Program-made: the position numbers and the translations under genes | Source: Morella rubra | Lineage: Eukaryota; Streptophyta; Magnoliopsida; Fagales; Myricaceae | DNA length: 64,000 bases | Assembly (NCBI GenBank): GCA_003952965.2 | Contig: CM025855.1 | Location: 23,080,907 to 23,144,906 of the forward strand | Direction of reading: 5' to 3' | Part shown: one piece after another, positions 17,433-27,933 of the stretch | Position numbering within the stretch: the stretch's first letter is position 1 | How the letters are laid out: each line of letters begins with the position of its first letter | Notes under the pieces: generated by a model | Told to the model about the DNA's origin: nothing | Databases searched by the model: none | The model's input: the letters and a program-made list of their open reading frames with translations, nothing else

Positions 17433-17990
17433 AAACATTGTCCTTCAAACTGGTTATCCCACCTTACTCACCGCAGGCAAGACAGCTTTCTAATGTTCTC
17501 TTCATCAATATAAACCATGGCAAATGGCTACAAAAGCCTCTCTTCATGGAAAAGCAATTACAACCATCTCGAATATACCTCCTCCACAAGTTAGTAGTAC
17601 TCAAACTGAGTCTGTTACACCAAGAACGACCTAAATCTCACCTATCCCTGTGGCGAGCCCCCCTTTCCCAAAGCTTTCCCGATCAGAACCTACAAATCCC
17701 CCTACAAGGAAGGCCCCTTCAAGGTATTCAAGTTCGTCCTTCAGGACGTACTGACCCCGGACCTTCAAGAATTGTCTAGGAAGTTAGAGACCGCTTGGGT
17801 GACTTGGAAAGTAATTTCGGTTATGTTTCAGTTGATGATATGCCGCTAACTACCTCAGTGGAATCAGGAAGTTCACGGATGAAGTGTTTAGAAGCTTTAG
17901 TGTTGGATAAAAGACTCATACCCCCACATCCAGACAACAGAACTATTGGAGAGTCTCGAGCTGGAGGCGAATAAAGTGGTAAACGTGGGT
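17433..17990 (+). pseudogene. Remnant of Tat gag/protease region
   Basis: Only about 550 bp separate the primer-binding site from recognisable late pol sequence. A complete Tat gag plus protease normally needs well over 1.5 kb. The stretch gives short proline- and serine-rich frames with several stops and no capsid, zinc knuckle or protease motif. I read it as the edges of a large internal deletion. Confidence 0.55.
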
Positions 17991-19430
17991 GCATCACTTG
18001 ATGAGGAGGCTAAGCAAGCATCACTCCAGTTCTTATAGTTGCAGATGAAGTCTTTTGCATGGACTCATAAAGAGATGAGAGAGGTGGATCCCTCTGTAAT
18101 GATGCATAGACTCAGTGTCGACCCAGCCAGGAAGCCGGTCAAATAAAGGAGAAAGGTCTGCGCACCTGAAAGGAGTAAAGTGATAGCCACATAAATTGAC
18201 AAACTATAAGAGGTAGGGTTTATAAGAGAAGTAACTTATCCTGACTGGTTGACTAATGTAGTTTTGGTCCCTAAGTTTAATGGGCAATGGCGCATGTGTG
18301 TGGATTTTACTGATCTTAATAAAGGTTGCCCAAAAGATAGTTATCCCTTTCTTAGGATTGACATGTTAGTTGACTCCACGGCTGAGCATGAGTTTCTTTC
18401 TTTCCTAAACGTCTTTTCGAGCTATAACCAAATAGAGATGCACCCTGCAGATCTAGAAAAGACCTCATTTATAATTGATCGGAGGCTTTATTGGTACATG
18501 GTCATGCCGTTTGGTTTGAAAAATACTGGTGCTACCTACCAGAGACTGGTGAATGCTGTGTTTAAAAAGAGAATTGGTAGGAATATAGAGGTCTATGTAG
18601 ATGATATGCTCGTGAAAAGCAGACAAAGGGAGGGGCATCTTAAAGATTTAGCTGAGACTTTTGATACCCTAGATTGTAATGGTATGAAGTTAAACCCAGC
18701 TAAATGCGTTTTAGGTGTATCCTCGAGAAAGTTCTTGGGGTTCATGGTTTCAGAGAGAGAGAGAGATCGAGGCTAATTCTGAAAAGATTGAAGTAGTCTT
18801 ACAGCTCAAGCCACCTACTAACCGAAAAGAGTTGCAGAGACTGACAGGGCATGTTGTAGCCCTCAATCGTTTTATCTCATGGTTCACAGATCGCTGCCTA
18901 CCCTTATTTGGAATCTTGTTAAAAACATTCTTTTGGGATGAGGAATGCATTTAGGCTTTAAAATCACTCAAGATGTACCTGGCCCAACCTCTCATTCTTA
19001 GCCGGCTTGTGCCTAGTGAGTTACTATACGTGTATTTAGTAGCAAGCAACTATTATGTAAGCTCAGTCCTAGTACGGGAAGAACAGAAGGTTTAGAAGCC
19101 GGTGTATTATGTTAGCCGAGCCCTGAGAGGAGCAGAGACTAAGTATCCATTAATGGAAAGAATTGCGTTGAGCCTAATGGTCACTACACTAAAACTGCAT
19201 CCTTATTTTCAAACTCATACTATTTGTGTGATTACTGATCTACCCCTGAAGAGAGTGCTGCAGAAACCCAATACGACAGGGTCCTTAATCCAATGGTCAT
19301 TGGAGTTAAATGAATTTGACATATCTTATTTCCCTCACACAGTCATAAAGGGGCAGGCTGTTGCGGATTTCTTATTAGATTTTGCCAAAGACCCGACAAA
19401 AGGTGATGATCCCCACATCCAAGAAAGAGT
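17990..19430 (+). pseudogene. Tat reverse transcriptase and first RNase H (broken)
   Basis: The linker before RT (SFAWTHKEMREVDPSVM, about 18051-18101) is followed by RT proper with WRMCVDFTDLNKGCPKDS, VMPFGLKNTGATYQR and the catalytic EVYVDDMLVKSR (about 18588-18623). At 18750-18770 a GAGAGAGAGAGA tract shifts the frame. Sequence resumes in another frame with the connection and RNase H parts (PVYYVSRALRGAETKYP, ITDLPLKRVLQ). In-frame TAG codons occur near 18952 and 19094. Confidence 0.88.
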
Positions 19431-19830
19431 ATAGACTGTGCATCTAGATGGCTCTTCAAATCAAATAGTTAGTGAAGTCGGAGTGGCTCTCACTTCTCCA
19501 GAAGGAGTGGAGGTCGAATATGCCCTACGCTTCGATTTTTCGGCCACTAACAATGATGTAGAATATTAAGCTTTATTGGCTAGCTTGGCCATTGCACGTA
19601 TGATAGGAGCAGATGGAATACGTGCTCAGAGTGATTCACAATTGGTGGTCAACAAAGTCCTGAAAGTTTATATTGTGAAAGAAGAACGAATGCGGAAGTA
19701 TTTGGTCCAAGTAAAGACATTGAGAAAAGCTTGTGATACATTTGAACTTACACTGGTGCCTCGGGAATAGAATGAAAAAGTCGATCTCCTAGCCCAGCTA
19801 GCCTCAAATCCGGAGCTAAACATAATGAAT
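19430..19830 (+). pseudogene. Second, archaeal-type RNase H of the Tat element
   Basis: An additional RNase H lies between the normal RNase H and integrase. Visible motifs are HLDGSSNQ, NNDVEY and AQSDSQLVVNKV, which carry the acidic catalytic positions. This extra domain is characteristic of the Tat lineage. Stops occur near 19432, 19567 and 19768. Confidence 0.82.
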
Positions 19831-20089
19831 GGCATGCCTAGAGGGGTGATAGTGTGTCCTTCCTTCTTAAATAAGGAAGGTCAGTACCCAGTCTGTCCGG
19901 TGAGTTTAGCAGAGTGGTGGGGGGCGCCAATCTTTGTGTATCTCTCCAATGGTACTCTCCTCCAAATCGGGAGGAAGCCAGGCGAATCCGCATGCGATCC
20001 TCCCTGTATGTACTGTGGCAGGATATATTGTACAAGAAGAGTTTCACGCTCCTTCTCTTGTGATGTCTTCGCGATGAGGAAGAGACTTA

Positions 20090-21151
20090 TGTGTTGTAAA
20101 AAATACATTAAGGCATGTGTGGTAATCACTCAGGACACAGGGCCTTGTCCCATAAGGCCTTGAGAGCTGGATACTTATGGCCTACCTTGCTTCGTGACTC
20201 CAAAGAGGTGGTACAAACGTGTAATGATTGCCAACGGCATGCTGACATACCAAGAAGACCGACCGAGCTAATGACTCTCACTAGCTCGCCCTGTCCCTTC
20301 ACTCAGTGGGGAATAGATATAGTGGGACTATTTCCTCAAGCAAAAGGGCAAGTAAAGTTCCTGGTTATGGTCATTGATTATTTTACCAAACGTGTAGAAG
20401 CCGAGCCTTTAGCTACAATCACGGAAGAACGGATTCGGGGCTTCGTGTGGAGGAATATCATTTGTCGATTTGGCTTACCACAAGTGATCATACCAGACAA
20501 TGGTCGACAATTCGACAACAACCGCTTCAAGACCTATTGCTCTAGTCTGGGAATCTCAAATCACTTTTTTTTCCTGGCCCATCCGCAGGCAAATGGACAA
20601 GTGGAAATGACTAACTAGACTCTGGTGAGAATCATAAAAAGACGACTGGATGGCAAGAAGGGTTATGGGCTGAGGAGCTACCAGTTGTGTTATGGTTCTA
20701 CTGAACAACAGTAAGAACTCCAACAGGAGAAACCCCCTTTGCTTTAGCATTCGGGACTAAGGCTGTGATACTTGTTGAAGTGGGGATACCAAGCTATCGG
20801 GTTGATCATTTCAATCGATCTAACAATGACGAGTTACTTAGAATGGAGCTAGATTTGGTAGAAGAACTTTGTGACGAAAACTCAGTTCGAAACATTGTCT
20901 ATCAAAATCAAGTTAGGCAGTATTATAATGCGAAGGTGCAACCTCGGAGGTTTGAGCAGGGGGACCTTGTTTTATGAAAAGCTCTTCCTCCCAATGTGGA
21001 TACTCAAGAAAAGAAGCTGGACGCAAAAAGGGAAGGACCCTACAGAGTCACCAGGGAGCGAAGAAAGGGTACCTATTATTTGGAGGATCTTGAAGGCAAT
21101 GCACTCCCACATCCTTGGAATGTTGACCATCTCAAAAGGTATTATCAATAA
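20090..21151 (+). pseudogene. Tat integrase and C-terminal region (broken)
   Basis: The zinc-finger end (CNDCQRHAD, about 20220) leads into the DDE core with WGIDIVG, IIPDNGRQFDNN and ANGQVEMTN. A TAG at about 20617 follows the core. The C-terminal tail typical of Tat pol (GTYYLEDLEGNALPHPWNVD) lies at about 21067-21126 and ends at a TAA near 21149. The part upstream of the zinc finger, about 19830-20090, is scrambled. Confidence 0.88.
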
Positions 21152-21179
21152 ATGTTATATTTGATTTTGATACAGTCTA

Positions 21180-21960
21180 AAAAGAAAAAGAAGGACAAGA
21201 AAAAGGAGGAGCCCTCGGGCCCTTGACTTATGAAAATGACAGGAGCCCTTGTGCCCTGGACTTATGAGAAGGCAGGAACCAGCGTGCCCTGGATTGTGAA
21301 AGATGACTATTTGGCCCTCGTACACAGGAAAAGGCAGGAGCCATCGGGCCTTGAATTTATGAAAATGGAAGGAGTCCTCGTGCCCTGGATTGTGAAAGAT
21401 GACTATTTGCCTTCATGCCCAAGAAAAGGCAGGAGCTCTCGAGTTCTGGATTTATGAAAATGGCAGAAGCCCTCGTGCCCTAGACTTATGAAAATAATAG
21501 GAGCCCTCGTGTCCTGAACTTACGAGAAGGCACGAGCCATTGTGCCCTGGATTGTGAAAGATGATTATTTGGCCCTGGTGCTTAGGAAGAGGCAGAAGCC
21601 CTCAGGCCTTGGATTTAGGAAAATAGCAAGAGCCATCGTGCCCTGGACTTATGAAAATGGCAGGAACCCTCGTGCTTTGAACTTACGAAAACCAGGAGCC
21701 TCTTGCCCTAGATTGTGAAAGATGACTATTTGGCCCTCGTGCCCAGGAAAAAGCAGGAGCCCTCAGGCCTAGATTGATGAGAAGGCATGAGCCTTTAGGC
21801 CCTGAATTTATGAAAAGGCAGGAGCCCTCGTGCCCTAGATTGAGAAAGATAATTGTGTGGCACTTGTGCTCGAAAAAGAATGTATGTGAGCAGGTGCCCT
21901 TGTGCCCAAAATTATAGACAAGAAAAGAGCCCAGGAACCTCAAGAAATAATGCAATATTA
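21180..21960 (+). repeat. Tandem minisatellite in the Tat 3' region
   Basis: About 20 diverged copies of a roughly 33-35 bp unit of the form GGAGCCCTCGTGCCCTGGA plus CTTATGAAAATGGCA follow each other directly after pol. Interspersed longer units contain GATTGTGAAAGATGACTATT, giving a loose higher-order pattern. Tandem repeats in the 3' untranslated region of Tat elements are known and have been proposed as a source of satellites. The open frames here are repeat artefacts. Confidence 0.9.
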
Positions 21961-24900
21961 TCTTAGGCCGTCAAACTTTACCACAAGTTCTAAAATTGCC
22001 GATAACATTTGGGTCCATATGATTACTCCATGGTATCCTTTTATGATCATCTACAGACTTTGTCGACAAATCCTCTCGATATAAAGAGCAATAAATAGAG
22101 GTACAATACAACAAACCGATGGAAAATACAAAGATAACCGAAACAAATGATATGAGAGTGGACCGAACGAAGAAAAATAGGAGAATATATAAAGCCAATA
22201 AAGGTTTATATGATCATTAAAAGTTTCAATACAGACCAATCTGGACTACACAAAAAAGATCATCGGTCACAACTTAGATATACAAGGAACCTATCAAAAG
22301 AACTAAAAACTAAAAGTAGCATACGTGCTTTTCCCTTCAAGAACGACATCCCGACTCTTTCCAGAAATAACCAACTTCTACCCTGGTACGGCAGGGAAGG
22401 CATAGAAAATGATAAAAAAAAAAATCCCTCCAAAACATAATCACCTCCTCATTCACCCTACCTTAGCCAGTCTGGGAGACCTCTACAAGGAAGGAAACCC
22501 TTGCACAAACCAAAACATGGAGGGAAGACCTCAAGATAAAACGCGAAGTCCTGAACATCTCGTATTCCCCATACCAGCGTATGTCAGAAATCACCCCGGA
22601 CCTTACAAGCTGAGTTGAGGCAGGTCCATGTCTGACCCGGAGGACCTTAAGTGCTTCAGGCACTTTATGAAGGTCAACCTTGTCGGCTAAATGCAGCATT
22701 AGGTCCATATATATCCTTCAGAGATACCCTATCAGAGTCGATTGATGAATCAATCTCAGGCCAATCTCACACTCAGGACCCACGAAAAGAAGAGATCCAT
22801 CCCCCGGACGTATGTAGCACTGGGATTCTCACTGGCTACGAGATCCTCCATAAAGATCTGAGCCGAGACTTGAAAATGAAGATAAGGGCAAGGAATTTTT
22901 TCAAATCTTCTAAGGGAGATAAACCAGGGCTGGAGGTGTAGAGGAATATGGGGGTTTTCTGTTATCGAGATCTCCCTAAGAACTGGGGGGCTGTAAGCTA
23001 TCTCCCTCCAGTGGTGGTTGGTGCTAAGAAGAGCGAGAAAATTATTGATCCCGCCCTCACAAACCACATGACAGAATACCTCAGACAGAAAGGAGTCGAG
23101 AAGATTCTATATAGGAAAGGAAGCATTGACCTGGTCAGAAGCCGGAGGGTCATTTTCTGGTAACTTCATAGCAAATGCATAATAATGGAGAGATAAGCAA
23201 GAAGAAGAAGATGAAAACTTGCGAAAGAAGGAAAAAAGGTCTCGGGCCTTATGTAGGAAAACCTGGAAGTATTAAAAGTCAAGAAAGAAAGCTTGCGTGA
23301 TAAGAATTAAAAAGTAGCATTAAATTATCTGAAATGTCGGCAGGGTATGATAAGCCTCGAAAAATCCCCCCCACGTCGATTCAAACAATGGCTGGACGGG
23401 ACTGGCATTAGGTGATTCGTTGGAACTCAAAAGGCCAAAAGGCGAAAAGTTAGGGATAACTAACACGTCGATCAGTAGAAGTTGGCCAGAACGCATCGAT
23501 CAATAAAAGCTAACCAAAAAAATGTCGTTACAACTAAAGAAAATTACGTTCGTATTCAGGATACCCAATTACAATACAAATAAAGAAAAATGGAGGCCCA
23601 TGGGCTGATTCGGTTATGCCCATTGGGGGATCCCTTTCAACTTAGGTTTGGCTCGAAGAAAACTCAACAAAGCCCTGATTTTTCAAAAAATAAATATCCA
23701 GGCCTCCCGGGTTGATGGTAGGATACATCTGTAAGATCGATCTTCGGATAGCAAGCAAATAAAGATGAGAAAAAGAGAAAAAACTATCATAAAGAAAAAA
23801 AAAATACACACCAAATTACAATAATATAAATGATTCATATAGAACAAACATTACATTAAGTGTTGGCTATGAAGATGAAAAAAGTGATATAATTCATAAA
23901 ACCCCAGCAAATGGGATAGAGTTGTTCCCAAATCTATGGGAGGTCACCTTGATTCATGACTATTTCATCAATATCACCAAAATCATCTCCAAAGCCATCT
24001 TCGTCTGAGAAGATCTCAAAGCTACCGTCAGAATCAAACTAGTCATCCCTAAGGTGGAACCAAGGAAATACCGGGGGATCATCCGAGGTATCATGCCAAT
24101 CCCCCCTAGGATCGAGGTTATAACATCCCTTTGGCCTCGTACAAGATTTCGGCAGAATATAAGCATAGTCAAAAAGTTAAGGGCCTATTTGTTATAAGAA
24201 GTTTTAAAAATCCTCAAAACTTCTGATCTCTTCTTTCGAAAGTCAGAAAGGGAAAGGACAATCCTGTGACTATAAAGGATATGCAGATTGGAGCAAATGT
24301 CACCTTCTTCAAGCACCCGAACAATATAAGAAGCATACCCCTCTGAAACTGCCCCCGTCACTTGATGTAATGATTTTCTGGTTGTAAGCTTCCCATCGAT
24401 GGCTATCTGAGGGGGGAAGTCAGCAACCTCTCAAATCCTCTTAAAAATAGGATCTCAGGGTTCCCGCTTTTAAGGAAGCGTTAGAGGCCCCTCGTGATGG
24501 CTTCATCCCTCTGGAAATGGGGAAGAAACATCCTGACCGGTACCCTACTCAACAGTGAGGGATTATAAACTCAATCCCTGCATTGGCTGCAAGTTTGTGC
24601 AAGTGCCAATAAAGCGACAAGATGAGATTCCAACAAAGAGGTAAGGATAATGGAGATCAGTTCAAAAGGAAGGATGAGTAACAAACAAGGAAGATCTGCC
24701 GTGTCTATGGAGACAGTAGAAGAAATCGAAAAGATGCTAAGGTTAGGATAAAGCTCGAAAGTATAGAAGAATAAGGGAATAAGGTATAAAGTGAGCCAAG
24801 AAAGAAAGTCATGATCAATTTATAAGCTCACTCGTAATGATTGGAAGTCTAAAGAACTTCGAGATAAGGTGAGTTATAGGGATTATGACTGCTAAGTAGG

Positions 24901-25330
24901 GTTATTGATTACACGATAAAGTGTCAGGCTTTTTGAAGAGTTCATTTATGAACCGGAGGTAAGGTTTCATGTCAACGTAAAAAGTGTTAGACGTTACATA
25001 TACTCCAGAAGTTAAGGAATAGCATTAAAAAGAGAGAGAGAGAGAGAGGGAAGGAAAGAGAATAGGAATAGTCATGGAATCCCGTACTAAAAGTCCAAAA
25101 ATATATACATCAAAAATCCTTTTTACATGTCGTACCCAAAAGGTCCCACCGTAACGATCCCAAGAGGAATTGTAGAGAACAAGAGGGAAGTTCGATGAGT
25201 AATCTACTCAGTACACGTCGACCCACTCTCTTTTACAAAAGTTTGCACATGGAAAGCAGAAAATAGAGGAAAAGAAGAAAAAGAAAATCAAAACGAGTAA
25301 TGCAATCTTCCTGATTATCTAAAACCCAAT
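21961..25330 (+). other. Long non-coding 3' region of the Tat element
   Basis: About 3.4 kb between the minisatellite and the antisense ORF. No conserved protein domain was seen on either strand. Short frames at 22651-22941 and 22948-23163 have no recognised motif. A GA microsatellite lies near 25032-25047. Such long 3' regions are normal for Tat and Ogre-like elements. Confidence 0.6.
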
Positions 25331-25332
25331 GT

Positions 25333-26107
25333 TTACACGAGACAAGAAGAATTGAAGCTCCCGGCTAGCCCGGCATGGAAGACAGAGAGGGCAGCATCGA
25401 AGATGTCAAGGCAAAACGCCGGGATAAGGAACCAAACAGTCGGGAACATTGGAGGAGGAGCCATGCAACCTTTCACACAGACTGGGGGCTTGCCTCCTTC
25501 AATAGGGGCTGAGTCACCCCAGGCTTCACGAAATATTTTGATAGCTCCCGTCCACTCCCACTGCATGTCATAGAGGCCCAACTACTATTTGATGGCATCC
25601 AGTTTCTCTCATACCTCGCAATCTATCTCATCCTTGAGCATGTTTAACATGCACTCAGTGTAAATAGCACGAGGGCACTGGAGTTGACTGGCCTGAATGA
25701 TCATCCTTTCTCCTGCTGGATAATCAATTTTGAGCCCAAATGCTAATTTCACCCCTTCAAGATAGAGAACATCAAGGTTCTCGCACCTTAACAAAGTTGC
25801 AATGAAATCCTTCGCTGGGGGCTGCGATCTTCACTAAGGGGAAGCTCCTCAAAGGTGACTTGGCTACCTCTCTACATTTAGAGCTCACCTTCACCAGTTT
25901 AAAATATTCCTCCACACCATTTTCTTGTACCACTCGGGAGAAAATGTCTGATAGTAGTTTGGGCAGATGGGCCGAAGGAGAAGGAGGCATCAAAGGAGTC
26001 ATTTTCCTTTTCTGCCTGACTCCTGAGCAAGACATTGGGTTAGATTGATAGAAGGAAGAACCGTAAAATAAGGAAAAGTTTAGTGAATCAAAGGAATGAG
26101 AGCCCAA
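25333..26107 (-). pseudogene. Antisense ORF in the Tat 3' region, F-box/Sel1-like remnant
   Basis: Reading on the minus strand from 26107, a 111-codon frame contains LPKLLSDIFSRVVQENGVEE, similar to an F-box start. The frame then shifts near 25790 into a second one holding NLDVLYLEGVKLAFG and PRAIYTECMLNMLKDE, and after stops near 25609 and 25582-25587 continues to 25333. The order F-box, then a cysteine followed by ALYR-G-like and A-Y-like motifs, recalls plant F-box proteins of the At1g67623/At2g35280 type. It could instead be the lineage's own antisense ORF, known from elements such as Grande. Family assignment is from memory of the pattern only. Confidence 0.45.
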
Positions 26108-26171
26108 ATCTTATTAAACAAGAGCATGGTGAAGAGCCCGATAGATCTTTTAAAAGGAAAAGATGTTGAAG

Positions 26172-26852
26172 TGATGGTTAATATGCAAAGGAAGTCGATT
26201 GGAACTACTGCCGACGTCATAATATTCTCCTGACCTAGTTAAATTGCCCAGCATAATAGGGAGCAAGAATCAGCTCATCTAATGTGGTATGCGTCCCTCG
26301 GTGATTGGAGGTCCATAAAAGAATCTGACATCCACGTTTTATCGGGTAACGAAAGCTTACATAAGAAACTATGATTATTTTCTGCTTATTCGCTAACTGA
26401 CAGACAAGAAAGTAAAAGAAAAAAGAAAAGAGGTAAGAGGTAGTCGACTCAAGCCGTCCTGGAGGAGACCAACTCTGACAACTCCGACCTTTGATAAAAG
26501 GTGGATGGGATGGAAAAGGTCCGGAGGGTGATGAGGCCCAGAGAAAAATGGGGTTGAGGCCCAGATGGTAACCAGAGGAGGTATGCGCGAAATACTTTTT
26601 CCCATATTCTCTTTCATTGATAATCAAACCAAAGAAAAAGAATAGATTTAAACAATGGTAGCTAATAATGGCATTGGAAAAATCCCTCTACGGGTAGGAC
26701 CCTGAGTCCTAACTTGTTTGCTTTACTTGTAGGTGGAAGGAATGAGAGCTTAAACCTTTCAACCCATCCTAAGTGCTAAACTTCAAGTCTAGCTCCCTTG
26801 GGCTCTAGGCCCAATAGACGCTGTGATGGACAAGTTAAAAATTGCTAAATCA
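26172..26852 (+). repeat. Tat-element 3' LTR
   Basis: The best match to the left LTR is about 26253-26845. Shared blocks include GGAGGTCCATAAAAGAATCT, CTTTCATTGATAATCAAAC and CTTTCAACCCATCC. The right end is set at CA before TTAGG. Divergence from the left LTR is substantial, so the insertion is old. Confidence 0.78.
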
Positions 26853-27660
26853 TTAGGTATTTTGGGGCCAGTATTTTGAATAAATTGTTTTGTTATACAT
26901 CATAATTAGTAATAAATAAAATGTAAAATAAATATTCATCCAAAATCTAAGGGCATGTTCGTTTCTTACAAATTTTTAGGATTTGCATCCTACTTTTTAC
27001 ATTTACAATCTCAACATCACAAAAACACGCATTCCAATACAACTCAACATTACCTTTTTTACACACATCAATACAACTTTTACACGCATGTCAATAAAGC
27101 TCAAACATCACCTAAATATTCACACTATTCTTAGAATTTTTAAAATTTTCTCAAAACAAACATACCTAAAAGAAACATTCATTTAAAATAAGATTACATC
27201 ATTCTAAAATAATGGGTATCAAAAAGGTTTGAGCTTTATTTTAAAATTACAATGTTTTAAACCATATCTAAAATAAAATAAACATTCACTCAAAATCTAA
27301 CGTAAAATTAAAGATTTTGAGCCATATTTTTTTACAATAACCAAAAAAAATCGGAACTGGAAATTCCTCTAATTCCATCAGAATTTTCGATTCCAATTCC
27401 AAAAAATGTAAGAAATGCATTTCGGTTCCGATTCCGATATATGCCGGAATCAAAATCGAAATTACGGTACCGGAGGTGAAACTTGGAATTTCGATTTTGG
27501 TTAGAATTTTTGCCAACCCGTAAGGCTTGCTCCCAACCACATTTCAAATTATAATAGTCCTATTTAGTTATGGTAGTCCCTACTTCATGTGAAATTCTCG
27601 AATTTAAGTGATATTAGATTTCTACCTGACTTCGTGACATACTTTTTTGTTTTTAAAAAA
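26853..27660. other. Repeat nest: MITE and older repeat
   Basis: A MITE-like element lies at about 26950-27168 with inverted ends GGGCATGTTCGTTT and AAACAAACATACCT. It is flanked by imperfect direct repeats of about 40 bp (ending CAAAATCTAA at about 26950 and about 27300). The segment 27340-27530 is rich in GGAATC and GATTCC words and ends in CCAACCCGTAAGG. No gene was recognised. Confidence 0.55.
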
Positions 27661-27719
27661 AAAAATTTGTGAACCGTGGCCGGTGGGACAGCTAGACAAG
27701 TGCATGCTGCTAGAGGATA

Positions 27720-27775
27720 TTTTCTTTTCTTTTTTTTTCTTTTCTTTTCTTTTTCTCTCTTTCTTTTCTTTATTT
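27720..27775. repeat. TTTTC-rich low-complexity tract
   Basis: A pyrimidine-only run of TTTC and TTTTC words about 200 bp upstream of the DHH-like gene start. It may belong to that gene's promoter or 5' leader. Confidence 0.8.
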
Positions 27776-27933
27776 TGTGAGGAGAACGTCATTTCGCTTT
27801 CGGGCATGATCCAGTTGTCCATGTTGCGAAGGCCCAAGGATAATAATGTAAAGTTATATTGGATAACTTTCCAAAACCTTGAGTGAGTTTTGGGCTGGGC
27901 TGGAATCTGCAAGGTTGAGCCCTTAATGCTTTG

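Larger units (their letters stand above)
16753..26852 (+). mobile_element. Ty3/gypsy LTR retrotransposon, Tat lineage, gag-deleted and decayed
   Basis: Similar terminal regions lie at about 16753-17411 and 26172-26852. The sequence after the left LTR, TGGCGTCATTTATGGGA (17416-17432), resembles the TGGCGCCGTCTGTGGGA site typical of Tat elements. The internal order is RT, RNase H, a second archaeal-type RNase H, integrase, then a long non-pol 3' region, which is the Tat hallmark. A purine-rich tract (AAAAGGAAAAGA) precedes the right LTR. Flanks TAAGG and TTAGG look like a 5 bp target duplication with one mismatch. Most of gag and protease is missing, and many stops break pol. LTR ends are less certain than the core match. 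Confidence 0.85.

Noticed and set aside
21230..21457. 75-codon repetitive frame after the Tat pol region
   Set aside because: It is a translation of the 33-35 bp minisatellite; neighbouring units are out of frame and contain stops.
21180..21960. CRISPR-like array
   Set aside because: The repeats are directly adjacent and diverged without unique spacers, and the host is a plant. It is a retroelement 3' minisatellite.
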